This document shows, piece after piece, positions 23,288 to 31,867 of a stretch of 64,000 nt of DNA. A model generated the notes under the pieces. The model was not told where the DNA came from. It saw only the letters and a list, made by a program, of their open reading frames with translations, and did no database searches. The stretch's first letter is position 1. Every line of letters starts with the position of its first letter. Position numbers and translations under genes: made by a program. Source of the DNA: Rhodosalinus halophilus (GTDB lineage Bacteria > Pseudomonadota > Alphaproteobacteria > Rhodobacterales > Rhodobacteraceae); NCBI RefSeq assembly GCF_003298775.1, contig NZ_QNTQ01000008.1, forward strand, positions 267,928 through 331,927. The letters run 5' to 3'.

Positions 23288-24178
23288 TCAGACCTCGGCC
23301 TCCGCGAGGCGCTGCGCCTCGCGCATGAGCGCCGCCACCGCGGGGGTCGCAGGGTCGCGCTCGGGCGCCACCAGCCCGATCAGATGCTCCGCCTCCGGCG
23401 CGACCAGAGGCACCGCATCGAGCCCGCCCATCCGGCCGAAAAGCTCGGCGAGCCTGCTGGGCAGCACCGTGGCCAGACCGCCCTCGGTCACATGCGTGAC
23501 GAGCGTGATGACCGAATTGGCCTCGAGCACCGGATCCGCCTCCGCCCCGGCCTCGGCCATGTGCTGGCTGACCAGGCGACGATTCTGCATGTCCGGCGTC
23601 AGCAGCGCGAGCGGCAGCGCCGAAAGCTCCGCCCAGCCCAGGCTTTCCCGCCCGGCCAGCGCGCCGCCCGCCGGGGCGAGCGCCATGTAGCGTTCCCGGT
23701 AGAGCGGCGCCGCGCGCACGCGCCCCAGCGGCTCGCTGTCGAGATAGGTGACGCCGGCATCCGCCTCGAGATCCTCCAGCATGGCGAGGATCTCGGCCGA
23801 GCTGCGCGAGAAGATGCGGAAGCGGATATCGGGATGACGGGCTCGGAATGGCGTGGTCAACGCCGTCACGGTGCTGAGCGCGGTGGGGATGACCGCGAGC
23901 CGCAGAACCCCGGACAGCCCCTGTCGCGCCGTGCGCATCTCCTCGCGCATGGCGCGGGTGTCGGCCACGATCCGGCGCGCCCAGTCCAGCACCCGCTGCC
24001 CTTCGGGCGTCAGCCCCTGATAGCGGGTGCCGCGCCAGACGAGCATCACGCCCAGCTGCTCCTCGAGCTGCTTGATTCCCGCCGAGAGCGTGGGCTGCGT
24101 CACCCCGCACTCCTCGGCCGCGCGGCCGAAGTGCCGGGTATGGGCGAGCGCGATGAACATCTCGAGCTTGTCGATCAT
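23288..24178 (-). CDS. fdsR: LysR-family regulator divergent from the formate dehydrogenase operon
   Basis: A 296-residue LysR-type regulator. The N-terminal helix-turn-helix is clear (FIALAHTRHFGRAAEECGVTQPTLSAGIKQLEEQLG), followed by an effector domain starting near residue 90. It is transcribed away from fdsG, with a T-N11-A palindrome between them. A LysR gene at this position is known to control fds operons in other bacteria, and I use the symbol on that basis. Longer open frames upstream cross the operator and are rejected; ATG 24178 places the HTH at the usual distance from the N-terminus. Confidence 0.85.
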   Translation of the reverse strand: MIDKLEMFIALAHTRHFGRAAEECGVTQPTLSAGIKQLEEQLGVMLVWRGTRYQGLTPEGQRVLDWARRIVADTRAMREEMRTARQGLSGVLRLAVIPTALSTVTALTTPFRARHPDIRFRIFSRSSAEILAMLEDLEADAGVTYLDSEPLGRVRAAPLYRERYMALAPAGGALAGRESLGWAELSALPLALLTPDMQNRRLVSQHMAEAGAEADPVLEANSVITLVTHVTEGGLATVLPSRLAELFGRMGGLDAVPLVAPEAEHLIGLVAPERDPATPAVAALMREAQRLAEAEV

Positions 24179-24241
24179 CCGGCCTCCGGGCCTGCACGGC
24201 GCAGCGTGCATTTGCGGCACGCCTGACCGAATTTGCGACCA

Positions 24242-24262
24242 TTGATAGAGAACTTCTATCAA
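24242..24262. promoter_or_regulatory. LysR operator in the fdsR-fdsG intergenic region
   Basis: A perfect inverted repeat, TTGATAGA (24242-24249), 5-bp spacer, TCTATCAA (24255-24262). It contains ATAG-N7-CTAT and fits the LysR T-N11-A rule. It lies 63 bp from the regulator start and 75 bp from fdsG, a standard place for the regulator's main recognition site. Confidence 0.75.
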
Positions 24263-24337
24263 GTCACGAAGCTGCGGCATTGAACCGCAGGCCGTCAAGC
24301 GGCATCGCGGGGGCGAAAGTTCAAGCGGAGCAGCCAG

Positions 24338-24817
24338 ATGGCCCTCGACACTGCCGCGAACCCACGGCTCGCCCGGCTGGAGGCGATCCTCGACGCGCAC
24401 GAGGGGCGCGAGGGGCCGCTGCTGCCAATTCTGCACGACGTGCAGGCCGCCTTCGGCTGCGTGCCCGCCGAGGTCATCCCGCGCATCGCCGACCGGCTGA
24501 ACCTGACCCGCGCCGAAGTGCACGGCGTCGTCAGCTTCTATCACGACTTCCGCGACGAACCGGCCGGCCGTGTCGTGGTCAAGCTCTGCCGCTCCGAGGC
24601 ATGCAAGGCCACGGGCGCGGATGCGCTGGCCGCTGCCGCGGAAGCGCGCTGCGGCGTGGCAATGGGCGAGACCGCCGCCGACGGCGCGGTGACGCTGGAG
24701 CCGGTCTATTGCCTGGGCCTTTGCGCCTGCGGGCCGGCGGCGATGGTGGGCGATACGCTCGTCGGCCGGCTCGACGCCGACCGGCTCGACGCGATGCTGA
24801 AGGAGCGTGGGCTGTGA
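24338..24817 (+). CDS. fdsG: formate dehydrogenase gamma subunit (NuoE-like, 2Fe-2S)
   Basis: A 159-residue thioredoxin-like ferredoxin subunit of the soluble NAD-dependent molybdenum formate dehydrogenase. The four cysteines that hold its 2Fe-2S cluster are visible: two in LCRSEACKATGA and two in YCLGLCACGPA. It relays electrons between the diaphorase subunit and the rest of the complex, as NuoE does in complex I. It is the first gene of fdsGBACD; its stop overlaps the fdsB start by 4 bp (GTGA). Confidence 0.94.
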   Translation: MALDTAANPRLARLEAILDAHEGREGPLLPILHDVQAAFGCVPAEVIPRIADRLNLTRAEVHGVVSFYHDFRDEPAGRVVVKLCRSEACKATGADALAAAAEARCGVAMGETAADGAVTLEPVYCLGLCACGPAAMVGDTLVGRLDADRLDAMLKERGL

Positions 24818-26340
24818 GGGTCTATCTTCCCCGCGACGCCGCCGCGAAGGCGCTGGGCGCCGAAGCCGTGGCAGAGGCGCTTCTGGCGGAAGCCGCGCGC
24901 CGCGGCGTGGCGCTGGAGCTGATCCGCACGGGCACGCGCGGCATGATCTGGCTGGAGCCGCTGGCGGAGGTCGAGATCGACGGCGTGCGCCACGGGGTCG
25001 GCCCGATGACGCCCGGCGATGTGCCCGCGCTCTTCGAGGGGGCCGCCGCGCACCCGAAGGCGCTGGGGCCTGTCGAGGCGCTCGACTGGATGAAGCGGCA
25101 GACGCGGCTGACCTTCGCGCGCTGCGGTTTGATCGACCCTCTGAGCCTTGCCGACTACGAGGCGCATGGCGGGCTTGCCGGGCTGCGCCGCGCGCTCGGC
25201 ATGACGCCTGCGCAGATCGTGGAGGAAGTGACCGAGAGCGGGCTGCGCGGCCGCGGCGGCGCGGGCTTTCCCACCGGCATCAAGTGGACCACCGTGCTGA
25301 AGGCCGAGGCGCCGCAGAAATACATCGTCTGCAACGCCGACGAGGGCGACTCGGGCACCTTCGCCGACCGGATGCTGATGGAGGGCGACCCCTTCACCCT
25401 GATCGAGGGCATGACGATCGCGGGGCTCGGCGTGGGCGCGACGAAGGGCTACGTCTACCTTCGCTCCGAATACCCCGACGCCATCGAGGTGATGGAGGCG
25501 GCGGTGCGCCTCGCCCGTGACGCCGGCGTGCTGGGCGCGGACGTGCTGGGCTCGGGCCGGGCCTTCGACATGGAGATCCGCGTGGGCGCGGGCGCCTATG
25601 TCTGCGGCGAGGAGACCTCGCTGCTCAACAGTCTCGAGGGCAGGCGCGGGATCGTGCGCGCCAAGCCGCCGCTGCCGGCGATCGAGGGGCTCTTCGGGCG
25701 GCCAACGGTGGTCAACAACGTCATCAGCCTGGCCACCGTGCCTGTGATCTTCGAGAAAGGCGCGCGCTTCTACGCCGATTTCGGTCTGGGCCGCTCGAAA
25801 GGGACCATCCCGCTGCAGATCGCGGGCAACGTCGCGCGCGGCGGGCTCTTCGAGACCGCCTTCGGGATGCCGCTGGGCCGGATCGTCGAGGAGATCGCGG
25901 GCGGCACCGCCTCGGGCCGCCCGGTGAAGGCCGTGCAGGTGGGCGGGCCGCTGGGCGCCTACATGCATCCGGCGCAGTTCGACACGCCCTTCGGCTACGA
26001 GGAATTCGACGGGCAAGGCGGGCTCATCGGTCACGCGGGCCTCGTGGTTTTCGACGACAGCGCCGACATGCTGGAAATGGCGCGCTTCGCCATGGAATTC
26101 TGCGCAGTGGAGAGCTGCGGGAAATGCACCCCCTGCCGGATCGGCGCGGTGCGCGGCGTCGAGACTCTGGACCGCGTCCGTCAGGGCGACGCGGCAGCCT
26201 TGGGGCTTCTGGAGGATCTCTGCGAGACGATGAGCGCGGGCTCGCTCTGCGCGCTGGGCGGCTTCACGCCCTATCCCGTGATGAGCGCGCTGCGCCACTT
26301 CCCCGAGGAGTTCGGGATGGCGCGGGAGGCGGCGGAATGA
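24814..26340 (+). CDS. fdsB: formate dehydrogenase beta subunit (NuoF-like, FMN and NADH site)
   Basis: A 508-residue flavoprotein. The N-terminal about 110 residues are a thioredoxin-like extension. The NuoF part then shows the NADH/FMN region (SGLRGRGGAGFPTGIKW, YIVCNADEGDSGTFADRMLME, GAYVCGEETSLLNSLEG) and a 4Fe-4S motif ESCGKCTPCRIG with a further Cys near GSLCALGG. It passes electrons from formate oxidation to NAD+. The GTG start overlaps the fdsG stop; the frame is open upstream through fdsG but only this start fits the family. A palindromic repeat array lies between it and fdsA. Confidence 0.94.
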   Translation: MRVYLPRDAAAKALGAEAVAEALLAEAARRGVALELIRTGTRGMIWLEPLAEVEIDGVRHGVGPMTPGDVPALFEGAAAHPKALGPVEALDWMKRQTRLTFARCGLIDPLSLADYEAHGGLAGLRRALGMTPAQIVEEVTESGLRGRGGAGFPTGIKWTTVLKAEAPQKYIVCNADEGDSGTFADRMLMEGDPFTLIEGMTIAGLGVGATKGYVYLRSEYPDAIEVMEAAVRLARDAGVLGADVLGSGRAFDMEIRVGAGAYVCGEETSLLNSLEGRRGIVRAKPPLPAIEGLFGRPTVVNNVISLATVPVIFEKGARFYADFGLGRSKGTIPLQIAGNVARGGLFETAFGMPLGRIVEEIAGGTASGRPVKAVQVGGPLGAYMHPAQFDTPFGYEEFDGQGGLIGHAGLVVFDDSADMLEMARFAMEFCAVESCGKCTPCRIGAVRGVETLDRVRQGDAAALGLLEDLCETMSAGSLCALGGFTPYPVMSALRHFPEEFGMAREAAE

Positions 26341-26354
26341 GGCGCGGTGCCGTG

Positions 26355-26449
26355 CAAGGACCTTGGAAGGTCCTTGGCCACGCCGCGCGAGCGCGGCGTG
26401 GCGACGCGATTTTCAAATCGCGTGGGCAAGGCGCTTGCAAGCGCCTTGC
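26355..26449. repeat. composite palindromic repeat, copy B
   Basis: Four consecutive palindromes lie between fdsB and fdsA: CAAGGACCTT/AAGGTCCTTG (26355-26376), 12-bp arms GCCACGCCGCGC/GCGCGGCGTGGC (26377-26402), ACGCGATTT/AAATCGCGT (26404-26423) and a perfect 24-bp palindrome (26426-26449; left arm GCAAGGCGCTTG). The outer cores match copy A after tkt. The repeat happens to keep the fdsA frame open upstream. It may act as an mRNA stability or processing element inside the operon. Confidence 0.75.
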
Positions 26450-26475
26450 ACACGCGACTGACCGGGAGCCTTGAG

Positions 26476-29358
26476 ATGAAGGATTTCGTCATTCCCTGGG
26501 ACGATGCGGACAAGGGCACGCCGGCGAAGACGGGCGCGCCGGTGACGCTCACCGTGGACGGCATTGCGGTGACGGTGCCGGAGGGCACCTCCGTCATGCG
26601 CGCGGCGGCGGAGGCGGGCATCCAGGTGCCGAAGCTCTGCGCGACCGACAGCCTGGAGGCCTTCGGCTCCTGCCGGCTCTGCGTGGTGGAGATCGAGGGG
26701 CGGCGCGGCACGCCCGCCTCCTGCACGACGCCGGTGGCCGACGGCATGGTGGTGCACACGCAGACCGACAAGGTCGCGAAGCTGCGCCGCGGGGTGATGG
26801 AGCTCTACATCTCCGACCATCCGCTCGACTGCCTGACCTGCGCGGCGAACGGCGACTGCGAGCTGCAGGACATGGCCGGCATGGTGGGCCTGCGGGACGT
26901 GCGCTACGGCTACGAGGGCGAGAACCACGTCTTCGCGCGGGCGGGCGGCGAGGCGAACGCGCGCTACCTGCCGAAGGACGAGTCGAACCCCTATTTCACC
27001 TACGATCCCTCGAAGTGCATCGTCTGTTCGCGCTGCGTGCGCGCCTGCGAGGAGGTGCAGGGCACCTTCGCGCTGACGATCGAGGGCCGCGGCTTCGACA
27101 GCCGCGTCTCGGCCGGCATGGCGGGCGACGACTTCCTGACCTCCGAATGCGTGAGCTGCGGCGCCTGCGTGCAGGCCTGCCCCACCGCCACGCTGCAGGA
27201 GAAGAGCACTGTTGAGCTCGGCACGCCGGATCGCAAGGTGGTGACGACCTGCGCCTATTGCGGCGTCGGCTGCTCCTTCGAGGCGCAGCTCAATGGCGAC
27301 CGGCTGGTGCGGATGGTGCCCTGGAAGCACGGCAAGGCGAACCGGGGGCATAGCTGCGTCAAGGGGCGCTTCGCCTACGGCTACGCGGAGCACCCGGACC
27401 GCATCCTGAACCCGATGATCCGCGAGAGCATCGACCAGCCCTGGCGCGAGGTCAGCTGGGAGGAGGCGGTCGGTTTCGCCGCCGGGCGGCTGCGGTCCAT
27501 TCAGGAGACGCACGGGCGGCAGGCCATCGGCGGCATCACCTCGTCGCGCTGCACCAACGAGGAGACCTACCTCGTCCAGAAGATGATCCGCGCGGTCTTC
27601 GGCAACAACAACACCGACACCTGCGCGCGGGTCTGCCATTCGCCCACGGGCTACGGGCTCAAGACCACCTTCGGCACCTCCGCCGGCACGCAGGATTTCG
27701 ATTCGGTCGAGGCCTCGGACGTCGTGGTGGTGATCGGCGCGAACCCGACGGACGGGCACCCGGTCTTCGGTTCGCGGCTGAAGAAGCGGCTGCGCCAGGG
27801 CGCGAAGCTGATCGTGATCGACCCGCGGCGGATCGACCTCGTGCGCACGCCGCATGTGGAGGCGGCGCATCACCTGCCGCTGCGCCCCGGCACCAATGTC
27901 GCGGTCCTGACCGCGATGGCGCATGTCATCGTGACCGAGGGGCTTGTGGACGAGGAGTTCGTCGCAAGCCGTTGCGACACGGAGGCTTTCGAGGACTGGG
28001 CCGCCTTCGTCGCGGAGGAGAGGAACTCGCCCGAGGCGACCGAGGCGCTCACCGGCGTGCCCGCGGCGGAGCTGCGCGCGGCGGCCCGGCTCTACGCCAC
28101 CGGCGGCAACGGGGCGATCTACTACGGGCTCGGCGTGACGGAGCACAGCCAGGGCTCGACCACCGTCATGGCGATCGCCAACCTCGCCATGGCCACCGGC
28201 AACATCGGCCGGCCCGGCGTGGGGGTGAACCCGCTCAGGGGTCAGAACAACGTGCAAGGCAGCTGCGACATGGGCAGCTTCCCGCATGAGCTCCCGGGGT
28301 ATCGCCACGTCTCGGACGACGCCGCGCGCGAGGTCTTCGAGAAGATCTGGGGGGCGAAGATCGACGCGGAGCCGGGGCTCAGGATCCCCAACATGCTGGA
28401 TGCGGCCGTTTCGGGCGAGTTCAAGGGCATCTACATCCAGGGCGAGGATATCCTGCAGTCCGACCCGGACACGCGGCACGTGGCCGCCGGTCTCGCCGCG
28501 ATGGACTGCGTGATCGTGCACGACCTCTTCCTGAACGAGACGGCGAATTACGCGCATGTCTTCCTGCCCGGCTCCACCTTCCTCGAGAAGGACGGCACCT
28601 TCACCAACGCCGAGCGGCGCATCAACCGCGTGCGCCGGGTCATGGCGCCGAAGAACGGCTATGCCGACTGGGAGGTGACGCTGCTGCTGGCGAACGCCAT
28701 GGGCGCGGACTGGGACTACACCCACCCGTCCGAGATCATGGAGGAGATCGCCGCGACGACGCCGAGCTTCGCGGGCGTGACCTATGCGCTTCTGGAGGAG
28801 AAGGGCTCGGTCCAGTGGCCCTGCAACGCGGCGCGGCCCGAGGGCTCGCCCGTGATGCATGCAGAGAGCTTCGCCAACGGCAAGGGGCGCTTCATGGTCA
28901 CCGAATACGTGGCCACCGAGGAGCGGACCGGCCCGCGCTTCCCCCTCCTGCTGACGACGGGGCGGATCCTGTCGCAGTACAACGTGGGCGCGCAGACCCG
29001 GCGCACCGCCAACACCGTCTGGCACCAGGAGGACGTGCTGGAGATCCACCCGCACGACGCCGAGGTGCGCGGCGTGCGCGAGGGCGACTGGGTCAAGATC
29101 GCCTCCCGCAAGGGGGAGACGTCGCTCCGCGCGCATCTCACGGACCGCGTCGCGCCGGGGGTGGTCTACACCACCTTCCACCACCCGGACACGCAGGCTA
29201 ACGTGGTGACGACCGACTATTCCGACTGGGCCACGAACTGCCCGGAATACAAGGTGACGGCGGTGCAGGTCGCGCCCTCGAACGGGCCGACCGAGTGGCA
29301 GCGCGACTACGCCGAGCAGGCCGGGCGCGCGCGGCGCATCCTGCCGGCGGCGGAGTGA
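26476..29358 (+). CDS. fdsA: formate dehydrogenase alpha subunit, molybdenum catalytic subunit
   Basis: A 960-residue molybdopterin enzyme oxidising formate to CO2. The N-terminal NuoG-like part holds a 2Fe-2S site (CATDSLEAFGSCRLCVVEI, then SCTT) and a His/Cys cluster (DHPLDCLTCAANGDCELQDM). A double 4Fe-4S ferredoxin region follows (CIVCSRCVRACE, CVSCGACVQACPT), then the catalytic domain's own 4Fe-4S motif (CAYCGVGCSF). The molybdenum ligand Cys387 and its neighbour His388 lie in TDTCARVCHSP, at the spacing of Rhodobacter capsulatus FdsA. ATG 26476 follows GGAG; an upstream frame through the palindromic repeat would add 43 residues and is rejected. Confidence 0.95.
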   Translation: MKDFVIPWDDADKGTPAKTGAPVTLTVDGIAVTVPEGTSVMRAAAEAGIQVPKLCATDSLEAFGSCRLCVVEIEGRRGTPASCTTPVADGMVVHTQTDKVAKLRRGVMELYISDHPLDCLTCAANGDCELQDMAGMVGLRDVRYGYEGENHVFARAGGEANARYLPKDESNPYFTYDPSKCIVCSRCVRACEEVQGTFALTIEGRGFDSRVSAGMAGDDFLTSECVSCGACVQACPTATLQEKSTVELGTPDRKVVTTCAYCGVGCSFEAQLNGDRLVRMVPWKHGKANRGHSCVKGRFAYGYAEHPDRILNPMIRESIDQPWREVSWEEAVGFAAGRLRSIQETHGRQAIGGITSSRCTNEETYLVQKMIRAVFGNNNTDTCARVCHSPTGYGLKTTFGTSAGTQDFDSVEASDVVVVIGANPTDGHPVFGSRLKKRLRQGAKLIVIDPRRIDLVRTPHVEAAHHLPLRPGTNVAVLTAMAHVIVTEGLVDEEFVASRCDTEAFEDWAAFVAEERNSPEATEALTGVPAAELRAAARLYATGGNGAIYYGLGVTEHSQGSTTVMAIANLAMATGNIGRPGVGVNPLRGQNNVQGSCDMGSFPHELPGYRHVSDDAAREVFEKIWGAKIDAEPGLRIPNMLDAAVSGEFKGIYIQGEDILQSDPDTRHVAAGLAAMDCVIVHDLFLNETANYAHVFLPGSTFLEKDGTFTNAERRINRVRRVMAPKNGYADWEVTLLLANAMGADWDYTHPSEIMEEIAATTPSFAGVTYALLEEKGSVQWPCNAARPEGSPVMHAESFANGKGRFMVTEYVATEERTGPRFPLLLTTGRILSQYNVGAQTRRTANTVWHQEDVLEIHPHDAEVRGVREGDWVKIASRKGETSLRAHLTDRVAPGVVYTTFHHPDTQANVVTTDYSDWATNCPEYKVTAVQVAPSNGPTEWQRDYAEQAGRARRILPAAE

Positions 29359-30158
29359 TGGGGGCGCCGCGGCTCTCCCCCGTGGCGCGTGCGGGGGCGC
29401 CCGCGCCCCGGCCGCTGGCCGAGGAGGCGGCGGTCGCGCTCGTCTACAACGGCACGACCCAGGCGGTGATGATGGCCACGCCCGCCGATCTGGAGGATTT
29501 CGCGGCGGGCTTCACCCTGACCGAGGGGATCGCGCGCGCCCTTTCCGACATCGCCGAGCTGGAGGTGGTCGAGCACCCGCAGGGGATCGAGTGCCGCATG
29601 TGGCTCGCCGAGGACCGCGCCGAGGCGCTCGCCGCGCGGCGCCGCGCGATGGCGGGGCCGGTGGGCTGCGGGCTCTGCGGGATCGACAGCCTGGAGCAAG
29701 CGGCGCGCCCGGCCGCGCAGGTGACCGCGCCGCTCGCCCTGCCCCGGTCCGAGATTCCGGCGGCGACGGAGGCGCTGCGCGCCGCGCAGCCGCTGCACGA
29801 CGCCACGCGCGCGGTGCACGGCGCCGGGCTCTGGGTGCCGGGCGAAGGTCTCGTCGCGGCGCGCGAGGACGTGGGCCGCCACAACGCGCTCGACAAGCTC
29901 GCCGGCGCGCTCGCGCGCGGCGGGGCGGACGCGCGGCGCGGCGCGGTGGTCCTGACCTCGCGGATCTCGGTCGAGATGGTGCAGAAGGCCGCCGCCATGG
30001 GCGCGCCCGCGGTGGTCGCCGTCTCCGCGCCCACCGCCGCGGCCGTGCGCCTCGCCGAGGCGGCGGGGATGACCCTCGTCGCCCGCGCGCGCGACGGCGC
30101 CTTCGAGATCGCCGCCCACCCGCACCGCATCGTGGAAAGGCCCCCGCATGTCGCCTGA
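29358..30158 (+). CDS. fdsC: formate dehydrogenase accessory sulfurtransferase FdsC/FdhD
   Basis: A 266-residue FdhD-family protein that binds and sulfurates the bis-MGD cofactor before insertion into FdsA. The CXXC loop is present (VGCGLCGIDSL, near residue 105), as are the conserved GAGLWVPGEGLVAAREDVGRHNALDKL and SRISVEMVQKAAAMGAPAVVAVSAPT blocks. The start overlaps the fdsA stop by one base (TGATG), and the stop lies 11 bp inside fdsD. It is needed for active enzyme, not for electron transfer. Confidence 0.93.
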   Translation: MGAPRLSPVARAGAPAPRPLAEEAAVALVYNGTTQAVMMATPADLEDFAAGFTLTEGIARALSDIAELEVVEHPQGIECRMWLAEDRAEALAARRRAMAGPVGCGLCGIDSLEQAARPAAQVTAPLALPRSEIPAATEALRAAQPLHDATRAVHGAGLWVPGEGLVAAREDVGRHNALDKLAGALARGGADARRGAVVLTSRISVEMVQKAAAMGAPAVVAVSAPTAAAVRLAEAAGMTLVARARDGAFEIAAHPHRIVERPPHVA

Positions 30159-30363
30159 GAAGCTCGCCCGCATGGCCAACCAGATCGCCACCTTCTTCCG
30201 CGCGCAGCCTGCAGAGGACCGTGCCGCGCTGGTGGCCAAGCATCTGAACGACTTCTGGGAGCCGCGGATGCGACGGCAACTGCTGGACCTCGTGCAGGCA
30301 GGCCACGCCGATCTCGACCCGCTGGTGGTCGAGGCGGCGGGACGGATGCGCGCGCCGGCCTGA
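30148..30363 (+). CDS. fdsD: formate dehydrogenase delta subunit
   Basis: A 71-residue FdsD protein: the start MSPEKLARMANQIATFFRAQP, then KHLNDFWEPRMRRQLLDLV and a short acidic tail match the family. In Rhodobacter capsulatus FdsD is a small accessory subunit with no cofactor of its own, involved with FdsC in maturation or stability. It overlaps fdsC by 11 bp and closes the operon. Confidence 0.92.
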   Translation: MSPEKLARMANQIATFFRAQPAEDRAALVAKHLNDFWEPRMRRQLLDLVQAGHADLDPLVVEAAGRMRAPA

Positions 30364-30402
30364 CCGGCCCGCCCGCTCGGTGCGGCCTTGCGGGCGCGTC
30401 TC

Positions 30403-30433
30403 GCGAAGAGGCCCGGCGACGGGCCGATGAGCG
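30403..30433 (+). ncRNA. GNRA-hairpin motif, copy 1 (unknown element)
   Basis: GCGAAGA, then a 6-bp stem GGCCCG/CGGGCC capped by the GNRA tetraloop GCGA, then GATGAGCG. The same layout occurs at 47067-47095. It lies 40 bp after fdsD and 37 bp before the FNR box. It could be a 3' element of the fds transcript or part of a dispersed structured repeat; I know no named RNA family that fits. Confidence 0.4.
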
Positions 30434-30470
30434 GCCGTCCCCGAAAATGATACCCCGTCGAGATCTCTTT

Positions 30471-30484
30471 TTGATCTGCATCAA
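30471..30484 (+). promoter_or_regulatory. perfect FNR/FnrL box upstream of sqr
   Basis: TTGAT-CTGC-ATCAA matches the FNR consensus TTGAT-N4-ATCAA at all ten defined positions. Its centre is 60 bp before the sqr start. A TATTCC or CATATC element at 30503-30513 would place a transcription start about 41 bp downstream of the box, as at a class II activated promoter. Oxygen-dependent control of sqr follows by inference. Confidence 0.75.
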
Positions 30485-30537
30485 CGCCACGGCATGCTGA
30501 CGTATTCCATATCCGCCATATGACGCGGAGGACACGC

Positions 30538-31857
30538 ATGACCGATTCCCGAGATTTCACCGCCAGCCGCCGCGCCTTTCTGGGCCTGGCGGCCGGGGCG
30601 GGCGCGCTGGCGCTGGCCGGCCAGGGCGGCCCGGCGCGCGCGCAGCTGCGCACGAACGCCCATATCGTGATCCTGGGCGCCGGCGCCGCCGGCACGGCGC
30701 TGGCCAACCGGCTGGCCGCGCGGCTCGAAGGCGCGCGGATCACCATCGTGGACGGACGCGCCCAGCACTGGTATCAGCCCGGCTTCACCCTGATCGCTGC
30801 CGGGCTGAAGCCCGCCGACTACTCGGTGAGCACCACCACCGAGTGGCTGCCCGACGGCGTGGAGCTGAAGCCAGAATACGCCGCCGAGATCGATCCGGAG
30901 GCGAAGACCGTGGGTCTCGCCGGGGGCGAGACGCTGAGCTACGACTATCTCGTCGTGGCGCCGGGCCTCGTGCTCGACTGGGACGCGGTCGAGGGATTCT
31001 CGCTCGACATGGTGGGCGAGAACGGCATCGGCGCGGTTTATGCCGGACCCGACTATGCGGCGAAGACCTGGGCGGCGATGGACCGCTTCACCGACGAAGG
31101 CGGCGAGGCCGTCTTCTTCCGCCCGGCGACCGAGATGAAATGCGCGGGCGCGCCGCTCAAGTACACCTTCCTCACCGACGACTACGCCCGCCGCAAGGGC
31201 ACGCGCGGGGCGACGAAGATCACCTACGCCGCGCATTCGGGCAGCCTCTTCGCCGTGCCGATCGTCAACGAGAAGGTGCGGATGCTCTACGACGAGCGCG
31301 GCTTCGACGTGCACTACGACCACGTGCTCAAATCCCTGGATCCGGGCCGCAAGGTGCTGACCTTCGACACGCCCGAGGGCGCGACCGAGATCCCCTTCGA
31401 CTTCACCAACGTGATCCCGCCGATGCGGGCGCCGGAGGTGGTGCGCCAGTCGGGCCTGTCCTGGGCGGACAGGTGGGTGGACCAGGGCTGGGTCGAGGTG
31501 GACCAGCACACCCTGCGCCACCGTCGCTACCCCGAGGTCTTCGCCGCCGGCGACGTGGCCGGCGTGCCCAAGGGCAAGACCGCGGCCAGCGTCAAGTGGC
31601 AGGTGCCGGTGGTCGAGGAACATCTTGTCGCGCAGATCGCGGGCGACACCACCGACGCCTCCTACAACGGCTACACCTCCTGCCCGCTCATCACCCGCGT
31701 GGGCCGGGCGATGCTGATCGAGTTCGACTACAACAACGATCTCGTGCCGAGCTTTCCCGGCGTCATCGCGCCACTCCAGGAGCTCTGGATCAGCTGGCTG
31801 ATGAAGGAAGTGGCGCTCAAGGCCACCTACAACGCCATGCTGCGCGGCATGGCCTGA
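30538..31857 (+). CDS. sqr: type II sulfide:quinone oxidoreductase
   Basis: A 439-residue FAD protein that oxidises sulfide and passes electrons to quinone. It begins with a Tat-like signal (SRRAFLGLAAGAGALALAG). The FAD fold (HIVILGAGAAGTALANRLA) and the YQPGFT segment follow. The two redox cysteines, Cys202 in MKCAGAPLKYTF and Cys382 in GYTSCPLITRVGRAMLIEFDY, sit in the same surroundings as Cys201 and Cys379 of human SQOR. The third cysteine of type I enzymes is absent, as expected for type II. ATG 30538 has a GGAGGA site; an ATG six codons upstream is possible. A small membrane protein gene follows after 10 bp. Confidence 0.88.
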   Translation: MTDSRDFTASRRAFLGLAAGAGALALAGQGGPARAQLRTNAHIVILGAGAAGTALANRLAARLEGARITIVDGRAQHWYQPGFTLIAAGLKPADYSVSTTTEWLPDGVELKPEYAAEIDPEAKTVGLAGGETLSYDYLVVAPGLVLDWDAVEGFSLDMVGENGIGAVYAGPDYAAKTWAAMDRFTDEGGEAVFFRPATEMKCAGAPLKYTFLTDDYARRKGTRGATKITYAAHSGSLFAVPIVNEKVRMLYDERGFDVHYDHVLKSLDPGRKVLTFDTPEGATEIPFDFTNVIPPMRAPEVVRQSGLSWADRWVDQGWVEVDQHTLRHRRYPEVFAAGDVAGVPKGKTAASVKWQVPVVEEHLVAQIAGDTTDASYNGYTSCPLITRVGRAMLIEFDYNNDLVPSFPGVIAPLQELWISWLMKEVALKATYNAMLRGMA

Positions 31858-31867
31858 GGAGGAGACC

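Noticed and set aside
26347..26475. N-terminal extension of FdsA
   Set aside because: The codons read through a palindromic repeat; ATG 26476 has a GGAG site and matches the start of the family.
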